A stretch of DNA of 64,000 nt from CAWJPY01 sp963844865 (GCA_963844865.1 CAWJPY010000013.1:332318-396317), one strand, 5' to 3'. Positions 44,121 through 53,105 are shown, counted from the first letter of the stretch. The notes: generated by a model not told the origin, from the sequence alone. Translations and numbers: made by a program.

Positions 44121-45062
44121 ATGAGCGATCGGGAGCGGACGCCGAAGGACCCCTCCACGGGGCGGGGTCGTGCCGATCTCTGGCCCATGGGCGCGGTGAC
44201 CAAACGGACCGGGATCGGCGAGCACACGTTGCGCGCCTGGGAACGGCGCTTCGGATTCCCGCGCCCCCACCGGCTGCCGTCCGGCCACCGCCGCTACACA
44301 CCGGAGCAGGTGGAACGGCTCCTCATGATCCAGGACGCGCTGCGGGCGGGCTACCGGGCCGGTGATGTCGTGCCGCTGCAGCCGCAGCGCCTGGAGGAGC
44401 TGCTCCGGGCTGCGGGCCGTCCCATCTCCACCCTGGCCGACACGCCGTCGGAGTGGGTGGAGGAGATACTCCGCGAGAGCCTGCGCTTCGATCGCCAGGC
44501 GGTGGAGGCGCATCTCCTCCAGGCGGCGGCGACGACGGGTGCTCGCCGCTTTCTGACTGATTACGTGGCGCCCCTGCTGACGGTCGTGGGGGAGGCCTGG
44601 GAGCGTGGCGATCTCGCCGTGCGCCACGAGCATTTCCTGTCGGAGGTGCTCGAGGACGTGCTGCGGGGCCTGCGCGACGCGCTCGAGCCGGGAGCGTCGG
44701 GGCGCCCTGTGGTGCTCGCGACGTTGCCCGGTGAGCGGCACGTCCTCGGCCTGCATCTGGCCGCCCTGGTGACGGCGGCGGCCGGGCGCACGGTGCGCAT
44801 GCTGGGGCCGGACACGCCCATTGCGGAGATCACTGAAACGGCGGTGGCCGTCAACGCCGCGGCGGTGGGTCTTTCCATCAGCCTGCATCAGGCCGGCGAA
44901 GCGACGAACGAGGCGGTGGTCAGGCTGCGGGGCCTGCTGCCGCCGGCGGTGCCCCTGTGGCTCGGAGGAGGGGGCGCCCCCCGGCTCGAGCAGGTGCCGG
45001 CGACAACTCAGGTCATGGACTCCCTGGAGGACCTGGATCTCGGCCTGAGATCCCTGGTCTAG
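44121..45062 (+). CDS. carH: CarH-type B12-dependent light-sensing MerR regulator
   Basis: 313 residues. MerR-type DNA-binding head (MGAVTKRTGIGEHTLRAWER, RLPSGHRRYTPEQVERL). A helical cap domain carries the CarH-specific Wx9EH motif exactly: W160, E170, H171 (GEAWERGDLAVRHEHFL). The cobalamin-binding domain has ExHxxG (GERHVLGLH, His207 as the lower axial ligand). Known CarH proteins are dark repressors that bind adenosyl-B12; light breaks the Co-C bond and the tetramer. ATG 44121 has GGAGG five bases upstream. It is divergent from the photolyase operon, the expected target. Carotenoid genes, the classical target, are not in the window. Confidence 0.9.
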   Translation: MSDRERTPKDPSTGRGRADLWPMGAVTKRTGIGEHTLRAWERRFGFPRPHRLPSGHRRYTPEQVERLLMIQDALRAGYRAGDVVPLQPQRLEELLRAAGRPISTLADTPSEWVEEILRESLRFDRQAVEAHLLQAAATTGARRFLTDYVAPLLTVVGEAWERGDLAVRHEHFLSEVLEDVLRGLRDALEPGASGRPVVLATLPGERHVLGLHLAALVTAAAGRTVRMLGPDTPIAEITETAVAVNAAAVGLSISLHQAGEATNEAVVRLRGLLPPAVPLWLGGGGAPRLEQVPATTQVMDSLEDLDLGLRSLV

Positions 45063-45130
45063 TAAGCGCCGTGACATTGGGCGTGCTTGACTGCCGGCGC
45101 CCCTCCCCCCCATAGTGAGCCGGGACGACC

Positions 45131-45149
45131 GGCCGCCGTGCGGGCGGCC
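45131..45149 (+). promoter_or_regulatory. Hairpin in the leader of the DsbA-like gene
   Basis: GGCCGCC / GGCGGCC perfect 7-bp stem with a five-base loop, ending five bases before the GGAGG ribosome site. It might hinder or modulate translation start; no known motif. Confidence 0.3.
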
Positions 45150-45167
45150 TCATGGAGGATGCCGATC

Positions 45168-46234
45168 ATGCGCCGTTGTCTTGTTGCTTTTGTCACGATG
45201 CTCGTGCCGCTCCTGGCCTGTGCCGGGCAGGCGGCGGACGAGAGTGGGGGGGACAGGTCCTCGCCCGTTACGGAGACCAGTCCATCACCAAGAGCCAGCT
45301 CGAGCAGCAGCAGGACTACCAGCTCCAGCTCACCGCCATCAAGCAGCAGGAGTACGACGCGACGCGGGACTACCTGGAGCAGATGATCTTCGAACGCCTG
45401 GTGGACGGGGCCGCGGCCAAGGCCGGGCTGACCCGTGAGGCGTACCTGAAGCGCGAGATCGACGACAAGGCGGGCCAGCCGCCCGCTGCCCAGGTCGATC
45501 AGCTCGTGGCCGCCTATCGCTCCCGACTCAACCCGGACCCCGACAAGGCCCGGGCGCAGGTGGTGACGCTGCTGACCCAGCAGCGCCAGCAGCAGCGACG
45601 TGACGAGCTCGAAAAGGAGCTCTTCGCCTCGGCGGACGTCCAGATCCTCCTCGAGCCGGTGCGGTTCCACCCGGACCTGACCGGCCGACCGAGCCGCGGG
45701 GGCGGCGCGGACGCGCCGGTGACCCTGGTGGAGTACAGCGACTACCAGTGCCCCTTCTGCGGCCGCATCCAGCCCATTCTCGACGAGCTCGTGAGCCGCT
45801 ACGGTGACAAGCTGCGCCACGTCTACAAGCAGCTCCCCCTGCCCATGCACGCCAACGCCCAGAAGGCCGCCGAGGCCTCGTTGTGCGCCCAGGACCAGGG
45901 CAAGTTCTGGGAGCTGCACCACTGGATGTTCACCCACCAGGGCAAGCTGGACCGGGACTCCCTGGTTGACGAGGCCAAGACCCTGGGCATGAACGGGGAA
46001 ACCTTCGCGAGCTGTCTGGACAGCGGTCGGCACGCCGCCGATGTCCAGCGTGACGAGCAGGAAGCCCACAGCTTCGGGATCACCGGGACACCGGGCTTCC
46101 TGGTGAATGGCCGCGCCATCCAGGGGGCCCAGCCCATGAGCGAGTTCGTCAAGGTGATCGACGACGAGCTGGAGCGCGCCGGGGTGGCGGTTCCGCCCGC
46201 TCCGACGCCGGCGGAGCCGACCGCGGCCAAGTAG
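45168..46234 (+). CDS. SurA_N-like/DsbA-like periplasmic thioredoxin-fold lipoprotein, frameshifted
   Basis: About 355 residues. ATG 45168 (GGAGG nine bases upstream) starts a signal sequence MRRCLVAFVTMLVPLLACAG with a good lipobox (LLAC). Within a G7 run (45246-45252) one base is lost; the next frame continues VLARYGDQSITKSQLEQQQ. Residues 30-155 are helical and resemble the N-terminal domain of SurA/parvulin-type chaperones. Residues 170-340 are a DsbA-family thioredoxin fold with CPFC active site (YSDYQCPFCGRIQP) and cis-Pro region GTPGFLVNG. Probably a thiol oxidoreductase or isomerase of the envelope. It could support cytochrome c maturation, but no ccm genes are seen. Confidence 0.85.
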
Positions 46235-46325
46235 ACCGAGCGGGCGGATCAGCGACAGCGGCAGCATGACGGCGAGAGGCTGTGGAATTACCGGAGAGGG
46301 CGCCCCGTGCCCCGTCGGTGCCCGA

Positions 46326-46455
46326 TGCGACGTCAAAGCCGGTGCCAGGCACCCCGTCTTGATTGGATAGTACGCAGATCGCCTCATCCGAAAGGGTGCC
46401 TGGCACCGGCTCTAGCCTGCCCGCTGTCAAAGGGTGCCTGGCACCGTCTCTGGCC
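46326..46455. repeat. GGTGCCAGGCACC palindrome element, copy 2 (inverted)
   Basis: Reverse complement of the 32132-32225 unit, with the shared tracts TGCGACGTCAAAGCC, CCCCGTCTTGATT and TCATCCGAAAGGG. It carries a third dyad from an internal duplication (AAGGGTGCCTGGCACCG twice). It lies in the 281-bp gap between the DsbA-like gene and the next minus-strand gene; nothing else is recognised there. Confidence 0.75.
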
Positions 46456-46515
46456 TGTGCAAAGCGAGAGATGCCGGGATGCGCTGTCGAGCTCCCTGAT
46501 CGCCCGGCCTGCGCC

Positions 46516-46815
46516 TCAGTCCAGGTCGATGTCGCGGATGGGCGGCTTTTCGTCCTTGGTCTTCTTCGCCTCGTCCACCAGCTTGCGGAAGCGGTCCTCG
46601 TTGATCTTGTCGCGGGACTTCTCCATCCGCATTGCTTCGGCCAGCCGGTCGGAGGCCCGTTGATGCTCCGCCTCGATCTCCTTCAGGCGGGTGTCGAAGT
46701 CGGTCTTGTTGGTGTGGACCACGGGACGGGTGTGGTCCACCACGACCCCGGCCTCGGGATCGATCCGGAGGCTGCTCCCACAGTGGGGACACGTGACGGT
46801 GATCAGGTCAGCCAT
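46516..46815 (-). CDS. Small CxxC/coiled-coil protein, unknown function
   Basis: 99 residues. N-terminal VTCPHCGSSLRIDPEAG gives one CxxC knuckle (a zinc site would need a second pair, perhaps by dimerisation). A strongly charged helix of about 50 residues (RLKEIEAEHQRASDRLAEAM, KSRDKINEDRFRKLVDEAKK) is a likely coiled coil, ending in PPIRDIDLD. GAGGAAA precedes the ATG at 46815. Single gene between two repeats/operons. I do not know a named family. Confidence 0.7.
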   Translation of the reverse strand: MADLITVTCPHCGSSLRIDPEAGVVVDHTRPVVHTNKTDFDTRLKEIEAEHQRASDRLAEAMRMEKSRDKINEDRFRKLVDEAKKTKDEKPPIRDIDLD

Positions 46816-46925
46816 GTCGTTTCCTCTGGGCCGAGACGACCCGGGGCCATCCTACCATCTGAACCGTCTGCGGATCGGCGCAATGCTATCCTCGCCTGGG
46901 CTCTCCGACACGCCGGGAGGTGATC

Positions 46926-47432
46926 GTGCGACCATTCCTTCGAGCCGCCGCCGTCGCGATCGCAGCCGTCCTGCCGTTCCTGGTGGGGTGCGAGCAGACC
47001 ACCGCCAGCCCCCAGCAGGAAGCGGCCATCAAGAAGGCCGTGGACGGCTACCTGCACGCCCTCGCCGAGGCGTACTCCACCCTCAACGTCAACGTGCTGG
47101 AGGGTCACGCGTCGCCCAACGAGATCCTGGCGGTGAAGAACCTGCTGCGCGACCTGGCGAGCACCGGCGATCGCCTCGACGCCAGCCTCCGCACCTTCGA
47201 CATCGAGAGTCTGGCCGTGTTCCGCGAGGTGAACGCGAGCGTGAAGCTGATCGAGGTCTGGGACGTGGTGCGCTATGACATCACCACAGGCGCCGTCAAG
47301 GGGCGCTCGCCGGACTCGATCCAGTACACCTTGCTGCAGCTCCGGAGGGTGAAGGGCACGTGGCTGGTCGTCGGGCGCAGCGTGCTCAAACGCGAGACGC
47401 CGACCGTGCTCCCGAAGGACGGAGCGGAGTGA
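46926..47432 (+). CDS. Hypothetical lipoprotein upstream of der
   Basis: 168 residues from GTG 46926, which has GGGAGG five bases upstream (GTG 46920 is two codons earlier and overlaps that ribosome site). Signal sequence MRPFLRAAAVAIAAVLPFLVGC with a lipobox LVGC. The mature part is an alpha+beta domain (AIKKAVDGYLHALAEAYSTL, FDIESLAVFREVNASVKLIE, LQLRRVKGTWLVVGRSVL) resembling SnoaL/NTF2-like folds. No function assigned. Its stop overlaps the der start (GTGA), so it is co-translated with der. Confidence 0.78.
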   Translation: MRPFLRAAAVAIAAVLPFLVGCEQTTASPQQEAAIKKAVDGYLHALAEAYSTLNVNVLEGHASPNEILAVKNLLRDLASTGDRLDASLRTFDIESLAVFREVNASVKLIEVWDVVRYDITTGAVKGRSPDSIQYTLLQLRRVKGTWLVVGRSVLKRETPTVLPKDGAE

Positions 47433-48763
47433 AGCGACAGCCCACGGTGGTGATCGTCGGCCGGCCGAACGTGGGCAAGTCGACGCTGTTCAACCGCCTC
47501 ACGCGCAGCCGTCGCGCCCTGGTGCACGACCTGCCCGGCGTGACCCGGGACCGCATCCTCGGGGAAGCCGTGTCGCCGGAGGGCCGGGTGGTCACCCTGG
47601 TCGACACCGGGGGGCTGGTCCCCGGCGAAGAGGAGGCCATCCTCGCCCAGATCCGCACCCAGGCCGAGGCCGCCATCCGCGACGCCGACGTGGTGCTGCT
47701 GCTCCTGGACGGGGCGGCGGGACCGGTGCCCCAGGACCAGGAGATCGCGGACTACCTGCGGACCTTGGGGGTGTCCGTCGTCCCCGTCGTGAACAAGGGA
47801 GATCGCGGGGGCGTCGATCTGGGTGCCCACGAGTTCCACCGGCTGGGCCTGGGCGCGCCCGTCGTGGTGTCCGCCGAGCACGGGTCGGGCATGGACGAGC
47901 TGTGGACGGCGGTGGCGCCGTTCTTGGGCGAGGAGGGCCACGAGGAGGACGCCGATGTCGAGCGCGGGGACGAGATCCAGGTCGCCATCGTCGGCCGCCC
48001 GAACGTGGGCAAGTCCTCGCTGCTGAACCGGCTGGCGGGTGAGCCCAGGGTGCTGGTGGACCAGGTCCCGGGGACGACGCGGGATGCCGTCGACGTCGTG
48101 CTCGAGCGCGAGGGCGTGCGCTACCGGTTCGTGGACACCGCGGGAATCAGGCGCAAGGGACGGACCGAGAAGGGCCCCGAGGTGCTGTCGGTGGTGCTGG
48201 CCCGCCGCTACCTCGAGCGCGCGCAGATCTGCCTGGTGGTGATCGACGTGGACGAGGGGATCACCAGGCAGGACGGGCACGTCGCGGGGTACGCCTGGGA
48301 GGCCGGCCGGGCGGTGGCCCTCGTGGTCAACAAGTGGGACCTGGTGACCGACGGTGACGAGGCCCGGAGCCGGATCGAGAACCAGGTGACGCACCAGCTC
48401 AAGTTCCTGCATCGCGCGCCGCTGGTGACGATCTCGGCGCTCACGGGCCGGGGCGTGCACCGGCTGTATCCGCTGCTGGGGGGGCTGTACGCCGCCTATC
48501 GCACCGAGGTCGGGGCCGCCGAGCTCAACCGTCTGGTCCGCGACGCGTGGCTCAAACGTCCGCCGCCCACGGGGGGGCGCTCGGAGGCGAAGCTGTTCTA
48601 CTGCTCCCAGGTCCACCGCGCTCCGCCCCACTTCGTGCTCTTCACCAACCTGAGCCGGCAGCCGCACTTCTCCTACCTGAGGTACCTCGAGAACGAGCTC
48701 AGGGGGGCGCTCGGTTTGGAGGGGGTTCCGATTCGGGTTATGATCAAAGGGCGAACGCACTAG
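47429..48763 (+). CDS. der: Ribosome biogenesis GTPase Der (EngA)
   Basis: 444 residues, tandem GTPase needed for 50S subunit assembly. First G domain: GRPNVGKSTLFNRL (G1), DTGG (G3), NKGD (G4). Second: GRPNVGKSSLLNRL, DTAGIRRKG, NKWD. The C-terminal KH-like domain includes YCSQVHRAPPHFVLFTN and FSYLRYLENELR. The first-domain G4 NKGD is slightly unusual (NKxD still kept). GTG 47429 is used as start because it begins KRQPTVVIVGRPN, matching the family. Intact, no frameshift. Confidence 0.95.
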   Translation: MKRQPTVVIVGRPNVGKSTLFNRLTRSRRALVHDLPGVTRDRILGEAVSPEGRVVTLVDTGGLVPGEEEAILAQIRTQAEAAIRDADVVLLLLDGAAGPVPQDQEIADYLRTLGVSVVPVVNKGDRGGVDLGAHEFHRLGLGAPVVVSAEHGSGMDELWTAVAPFLGEEGHEEDADVERGDEIQVAIVGRPNVGKSSLLNRLAGEPRVLVDQVPGTTRDAVDVVLEREGVRYRFVDTAGIRRKGRTEKGPEVLSVVLARRYLERAQICLVVIDVDEGITRQDGHVAGYAWEAGRAVALVVNKWDLVTDGDEARSRIENQVTHQLKFLHRAPLVTISALTGRGVHRLYPLLGGLYAAYRTEVGAAELNRLVRDAWLKRPPPTGGRSEAKLFYCSQVHRAPPHFVLFTNLSRQPHFSYLRYLENELRGALGLEGVPIRVMIKGRTH

Positions 48764-48773
48764 AGGGTGCACG

Positions 48774-50842
48774 ATGGTTTTTTTCAATTACGCGCTGCGT
48801 AAGCTCAACGCGAAGATCGTGTACTACGGTCCCGGTCTGTGCGGAAAGACCACCAACCTGCAGTGGATCCACGACCACTTCGAGGGTGGGCAGCGGGGCA
48901 AGATGATCTCCCTCTCCACCGAGGGCGACCGGACCATCTTCTTCGACCTGCTCCCCCTGGACATCGGGACCATCCGCGGCATGCAGGTCACCCTCCAGCT
49001 CTACACCGTGCCCGGCCAGGTGCACTACAACTCGACGCGGCAGCTCGTGCTGCGTGGCGCCGACGGCGTGGTCTTCGTCGCTGACTCCCAGCGCACGATG
49101 CGCGCGTCCAACATGGAGTCGCTCCACAACCTGGAGGAGAACCTGAAGCTCCAGGGGGTGGACCTGAACGAGTTCCCCCACGCCCTCCAGTTCAACAAGA
49201 GAGACCTGCGGGATCTCCTCTCCGTCGACGACATGGACCACGACCTGAACCCGAACTCCGTCCCCTTCTTCGAGGCCGTGGCCACCGAGGGGGTGGGCGT
49301 CCAGGAGACGTTGGAGGGGATCGTCAAGCTCGTGATGCGGTCCCTGCGCGAGCGCTACGAACCGGCGGCGACTCCCGGGCAGAGGCCGGGCGCGCCTTCG
49401 CTGTCTCCACCCGTTCCACACGCTCCTGCCGTCGGGCCGGCAGGGCCCACGGCATCGCCGCCGCCGGTGGCCCCGCCGGCGCGTCCGGCGGAGTGGTCGC
49501 CGCCGGCGTCTTCCCCGGCCGCCGACACGCCGCCGTCGGACGCCTGGGAGTCCCCGATGCCGGACGCCCCGGACGTGTCCGCGCCACCGCCCGTGGACAT
49601 CGCCGCCGACCAGGACCACGTGAGCACCGGCGTGTACTCCCACGAGCAGCTGCGACGGCTCGGCGTGGCGCGGGAGAACCTGACCACGGCCTCCGTCGAT
49701 GACCCGGGCTCGATGCCCCTGGACGCCTTCAAGGACGAGCCCTCGTCGCCGGACATCCTCAACCCGTACAGTGTGGAGGCCATGCCCGACGAACCCACGA
49801 GCGTGCGCAATGTGGGGCCGACTGGCCGCGACCCGGTCATCATCGACGCGCCGGACGTGGATCCCTGGGCGGTCGCTTCGAAGTCCGCGGATCCGTCGCG
49901 ACCGTTCGCCGACCAGGACACCGCCACCAGCATCGCCACGCCGGTGGAAGACGGGGTGGGCTCGGGGATCGGGGACGTGCCCGACTTCGCGTTCGGGGGC
50001 GAGGACGACGCAGCGCAGGAGCCGCCGGGGGAAGTGGATCAGCCATCATGGGACGCGCCGGTGAGCGAGGCGCGCGCCGACGAACCGCCCGCCTGGGATC
50101 GAGGCGAGCCGAGCGCGGACCAGGAGCCCGACGCGGCTGTGGAAGACGGATCGACGGAGGAGCCGGCGACGGTCGAGCCCCCGCCGTCGGCACCCCGACG
50201 TGCCGCCCAACCGGGCTCGGTGGTGGACGACCTCGTGGCGAGCATCCTCGGGGCAGGAGGCCGCCGGCGGCGGGCGCCGGAGAGACCGGCGGAGCGGACC
50301 GCCGAGCCACCGCCGTTCGTCGAGCCCGAACGGGCCACCGAGTCACCGCCGTTCGTCGAGCCGGAGCCGCCGCGGATTCGCCGTTCGCCGAGCCGGAGCC
50401 GCCCGCGGAAGCTTCGCCCTTCGCCGAGCCCCAGCCGGTGATCGAGCCGGAGCCGGAGCCGGAGCCGTTCGTCGAGCCCGAGCCGCCCGCCGCCCCGGCG
50501 CCGCGACCGGCGGCCAGGAGTGCGACCCCGGTGACCGTGGGCCAGGGCGACCCGTTCCAGGTCGAGGAGCCGCCGGTGGCGCCGGGTGTAGGGGCGTCGG
50601 CGGTCGCCAAGGTGGAGGGGGTGGGGGCGGGCACCGCCCGGGGCGGGATCCTGCAGATCGGAGACAACCAGCTCCACCTGCGCCTCCAGGGCACCGGCGC
50701 CATCGCCGAGTCGGGGCAGGTGCGGGCGCTCGACATCGAGGTGCCGGTCCCCGGCTCGTGGGTGGGGAACCGGCGTGTTACCCTGCAGCTGCGGCTGACA
50801 CTGTCTCCGGCCGCGGAGGATGAGGATGGCGGATCAAGCTGA
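48774..50842 (+). CDS. MglA-like small GTPase with long disordered tail and C-terminal beta domain, frameshifted
   Basis: About 690 residues. Residues 1-195 are an MglA-family GTPase: P-loop YYGPGLCGKTTNLQ, TVPGQVHYNSTRQLVLRGAD, and the G4-like QFNKRDL. MglA sets polarity and gliding in Myxococcus; here the process is unknown. A tail of about 400 residues rich in Pro, Asp, Glu and Ala follows, with short repeats PPFVEPE and SPFAEPEPP. The frame slips near 50370 (one base missing) and continues to a beta-strand domain GGILQIGDNQLHLRLQGTG, VRALDIEVPVPGSW, VTLQLRLTLSP. It overlaps the following merR gene by 17 bp. Der lies directly upstream. No MglB-like GAP is next to it. Confidence 0.85.
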
Positions 50843-51365
50843 GCTCCCTGAGAACCAGGAGTCCTTCAAGCTCAACGAGGTCTGCAAGCTCGCCAACGTC
50901 CAGCCCTACATGCTGCGCTTCTGGGGCACCGAGTTCGCGCAGCTCGAAGCGGCCAAGAGCGGCACCGGCCAGCGTCTCTACACTCGCGACCAGGTGACCG
51001 TCATCCTCGAGATCCGCCGGCTCCTCTTCGACGAAGGGCTGACCATCGCCGGGGCGCGCAAGAAGATCGCCAGCATGCAGGACAAGGGCGCCCTCCCGAC
51101 GCCCGAGGAGCGCGAGATCTCGGCGGAGCAGGAGCCAGCCGTCGAGGATGTGCCCGCGCATGCGACCGACAGCGACGCGGCGCCGGCCGAGGCGCCATCC
51201 GCAGCCAAGGGCAAGGGCGAGCGGAAGGCCCCACCGAAGCCCGCCCAGGTCGAGGATGCCGTCGTGATGGCGGACGCCGGGCGCGTGCAGCCGCTGCTGG
51301 CGACCCTCAAGGACGTCCGCACCGAGGTCGCCAAGATCGTCGAGGAGCTTAAGACGCAGGGCTGA
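50826..51365 (+). CDS. MerR-family regulator with disordered linker
   Basis: 179 residues. DNA-binding head: FKLNEVCKLANVQPYMLRFW, EFAQLEAAKSGTGQRLYTRDQ (wing), ILEIRRLLFDEGLTIAGARK. An Ala/Pro/Glu/Lys-rich linker follows at about 85-145 and a final helix (RVQPLLATLKDVRTEVAKIV) likely for dimerisation. No Cys ligands or B12/drug-binding domain, so the effector is unknown. ATG 50826 has GGAGG six bases upstream; ATG 50820 sits on that site. Translationally coupled to the MglA-like gene. Confidence 0.85.
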   Translation: MADQAELPENQESFKLNEVCKLANVQPYMLRFWGTEFAQLEAAKSGTGQRLYTRDQVTVILEIRRLLFDEGLTIAGARKKIASMQDKGALPTPEEREISAEQEPAVEDVPAHATDSDAAPAEAPSAAKGKGERKAPPKPAQVEDAVVMADAGRVQPLLATLKDVRTEVAKIVEELKTQG

Positions 51366-51515
51366 TCCGGCGCTGGCGCGGTCGGCCACGTCGACCCCTC
51401 GAGGATGCTCGATCGTGTGCGCGAGATCTCGGAGGCGGTGGACCCCCCAAAGGCCGCTGGCGTGGTGGCGATCAGGCGCCGCAGGCGCCGGGATCACCGC
51501 TGTTGCTGAGGTACC

Positions 51516-52847
51516 ATGGCGCCGGTGTTAGGCACCGAAGCTCAACGGTTGTGTCAGGCGCTGCTGCGCATCGACACCACCAATCCGCCGGGAAACGAAC
51601 GGCCCGCGGCCGACTACATTCAGCAACAGCTCGAGGAGGTCGGCTACGAGACGACGCTTCTCGAGAGCGCGCCCACCCGCGCCAACCTCGTCTGTCGGTA
51701 CGAGGGCAACGGATCCGCCGAGCCGCTGCTTCTGACCGCCCACCTCGACGTGGCCGAGGCCGACCCGGAGCAGTGGCGCTATCCGCCGTTTTCCGGTGAG
51801 GAGGCCGAGGGATGTCTGTGGGGCCGCGGTGCCATTGACATGAAGAACATGGCCGCCATGAGCGTGGCGGTCATGCGCAAGCTCGCCCGGGACAAGCCGG
51901 AGCTCTCCCGCGACGTGATCTTCGCTGCGGTGGCCGACGAGGAAGCCGGCTGCACCTACGGCTCCAAGTGGCTGTGCGAACACCACCCGGACCTGGTGCG
52001 CGCCGAGTACGCCATCGGCGAGATCGGTGGGTTCTCGATGCACATCGCCGGCTCCACGTTCTATCCCATCCAGGTCGCCGAAAAGGGGATGTGCTGGGTC
52101 AGAGCGACCGTGTGCGGCGAGCCCGGCCACGGCTCCCTGCCGCGAGACGACTCGGCCGTGATCAAGCTGTCAGAAGCCATCGCCCGCCTGGGCAGAAAGC
52201 AGCTGCCGGCGCACCCGACGCCGGTCGTGCGTGAGTTTCTCAATGTCATCGCGTCGCAGCAGCCCGTGTACCTGCGACCCCTGCTCAAGGTCCTCACCCA
52301 CCCGAGGCTACTGCCCAGCCTGCTGCGGGCGTTTCCGGACAAGTCCATCGCCCGCAGCCTCAGGGCGATGATGGCCAACACCGCGTCGCCCACGGTGGTC
52401 AGTGCCGGCGCCGAGATCAACGTCATCCCCGACAAGGCCGAAGTGCTGATCGACGGGCGCACGTTGCCGGGGCAGACCGACCACGACCTGCTGCGCGAGC
52501 TCGGCGCCGTGCTCGGCCCCGACGTGGAGCTGGAGATCATGCAGTCGGCACCACCGGTCGTGACCGAGCCGGCCAGGTCTCCGCTGTTCACGATCATGGA
52601 GGAAGAGATCCAGCGCCGCGAGCCGGGCGCCACGGCGGTGCCGTATCTCGTCCCCGGGTTCACCGACGCCAAGTACTTCACGACCCTTGGCGCCAAGTGG
52701 TACGGCTTCTCGCCCGTCAAGATCCCGGCGGAGATCGGCATGCACTTTGCCGACATGGTACACGGCCACAATGAGCGCGTGCCCATCGAGGGTCTGCACT
52801 GGGGCGCCGAGCTGCTCAGTGCGGTCGTGTACCGCTTCTGTGCGTGA
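51516..52847 (+). CDS. M20-family zinc peptidase (ArgE/DapE/CPG2 type)
   Basis: 443 residues. Metal-site motifs: LTAHLDVAEAD (His), GRGAIDMKNMAA (bridging Asp), VADEEAGCTYG (Glu pair, catalytic base then ligand), later AIGEIGGFSMHI and a C-terminal His in MVHGHNERVP. The dimerisation domain (VCGEPGHGSLPRDDSAVIKL, SAGAEINVIPDKAEVLIDGR) is present. No signal peptide, so it is cytoplasmic. Substrate may be a dipeptide or an N-acyl amino acid; this cannot be read from sequence. It stands alone with about 150 bp upstream and tRNA-Pro downstream. Confidence 0.9.
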   Translation: MAPVLGTEAQRLCQALLRIDTTNPPGNERPAADYIQQQLEEVGYETTLLESAPTRANLVCRYEGNGSAEPLLLTAHLDVAEADPEQWRYPPFSGEEAEGCLWGRGAIDMKNMAAMSVAVMRKLARDKPELSRDVIFAAVADEEAGCTYGSKWLCEHHPDLVRAEYAIGEIGGFSMHIAGSTFYPIQVAEKGMCWVRATVCGEPGHGSLPRDDSAVIKLSEAIARLGRKQLPAHPTPVVREFLNVIASQQPVYLRPLLKVLTHPRLLPSLLRAFPDKSIARSLRAMMANTASPTVVSAGAEINVIPDKAEVLIDGRTLPGQTDHDLLRELGAVLGPDVELEIMQSAPPVVTEPARSPLFTIMEEEIQRREPGATAVPYLVPGFTDAKYFTTLGAKWYGFSPVKIPAEIGMHFADMVHGHNERVPIEGLHWGAELLSAVVYRFCA

Positions 52848-52944
52848 TGAATCGTTTGGCTCGCAGCGGCTGGTCTGACCGCGCGATTTCGCGTACAATC
52901 GGCCCCCGCGAGACGGAGAACTCAACCGTCAGCAGTCTCGAGGT

Positions 52945-53021
52945 CGGGACGTAGCGCAGCCTGGTAGCGCACCTGAATGGGGTTCAGGGGGTCCGGAGTT
53001 CAAATCTCCGCGTCCCGACCA
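52945..53021 (+). tRNA. tRNA-Pro (anticodon GGG)
   Basis: Acceptor CGGGACG pairs with CGTCCCG. The D arm GCGCAGCCTGGTAGCGC, the anticodon stem CCTGA/TCAGG around ATGGGGT, and the T arm CGGAG-TTCAAAT-CTCCG are clear. Encoded CCA at 53019-53021. The GGG anticodon gives proline. Confidence 0.95.
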
Positions 53022-53037
53022 AATCCGACACTTGCAC

Positions 53038-53066
53038 GCCGCCCACTGGTTGGGCGGCTTTGTTGT
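53038..53066 (+). terminator. Intrinsic terminator after tRNA-Pro
   Basis: GCCGCCCA / TGGGCGGC stem (8 bp) with loop CTGGT, followed by TTTGTTGT. It is enclosed by the 17-bp inverted repeat of the tRNA 3' end. Confidence 0.8.
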
Positions 53067-53105
53067 CGGATTTGGTCGGGCCGCGGAGATTCGACGCGAG
53101 CCCGC

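Noticed and set aside
50280..50480. DNA-level tandem repeat or mobile element in the MglA-like gene
   Set aside because: The repetition follows codons for EPEP/FVEPE/FAEPE, so it is protein low complexity and not a separate element.
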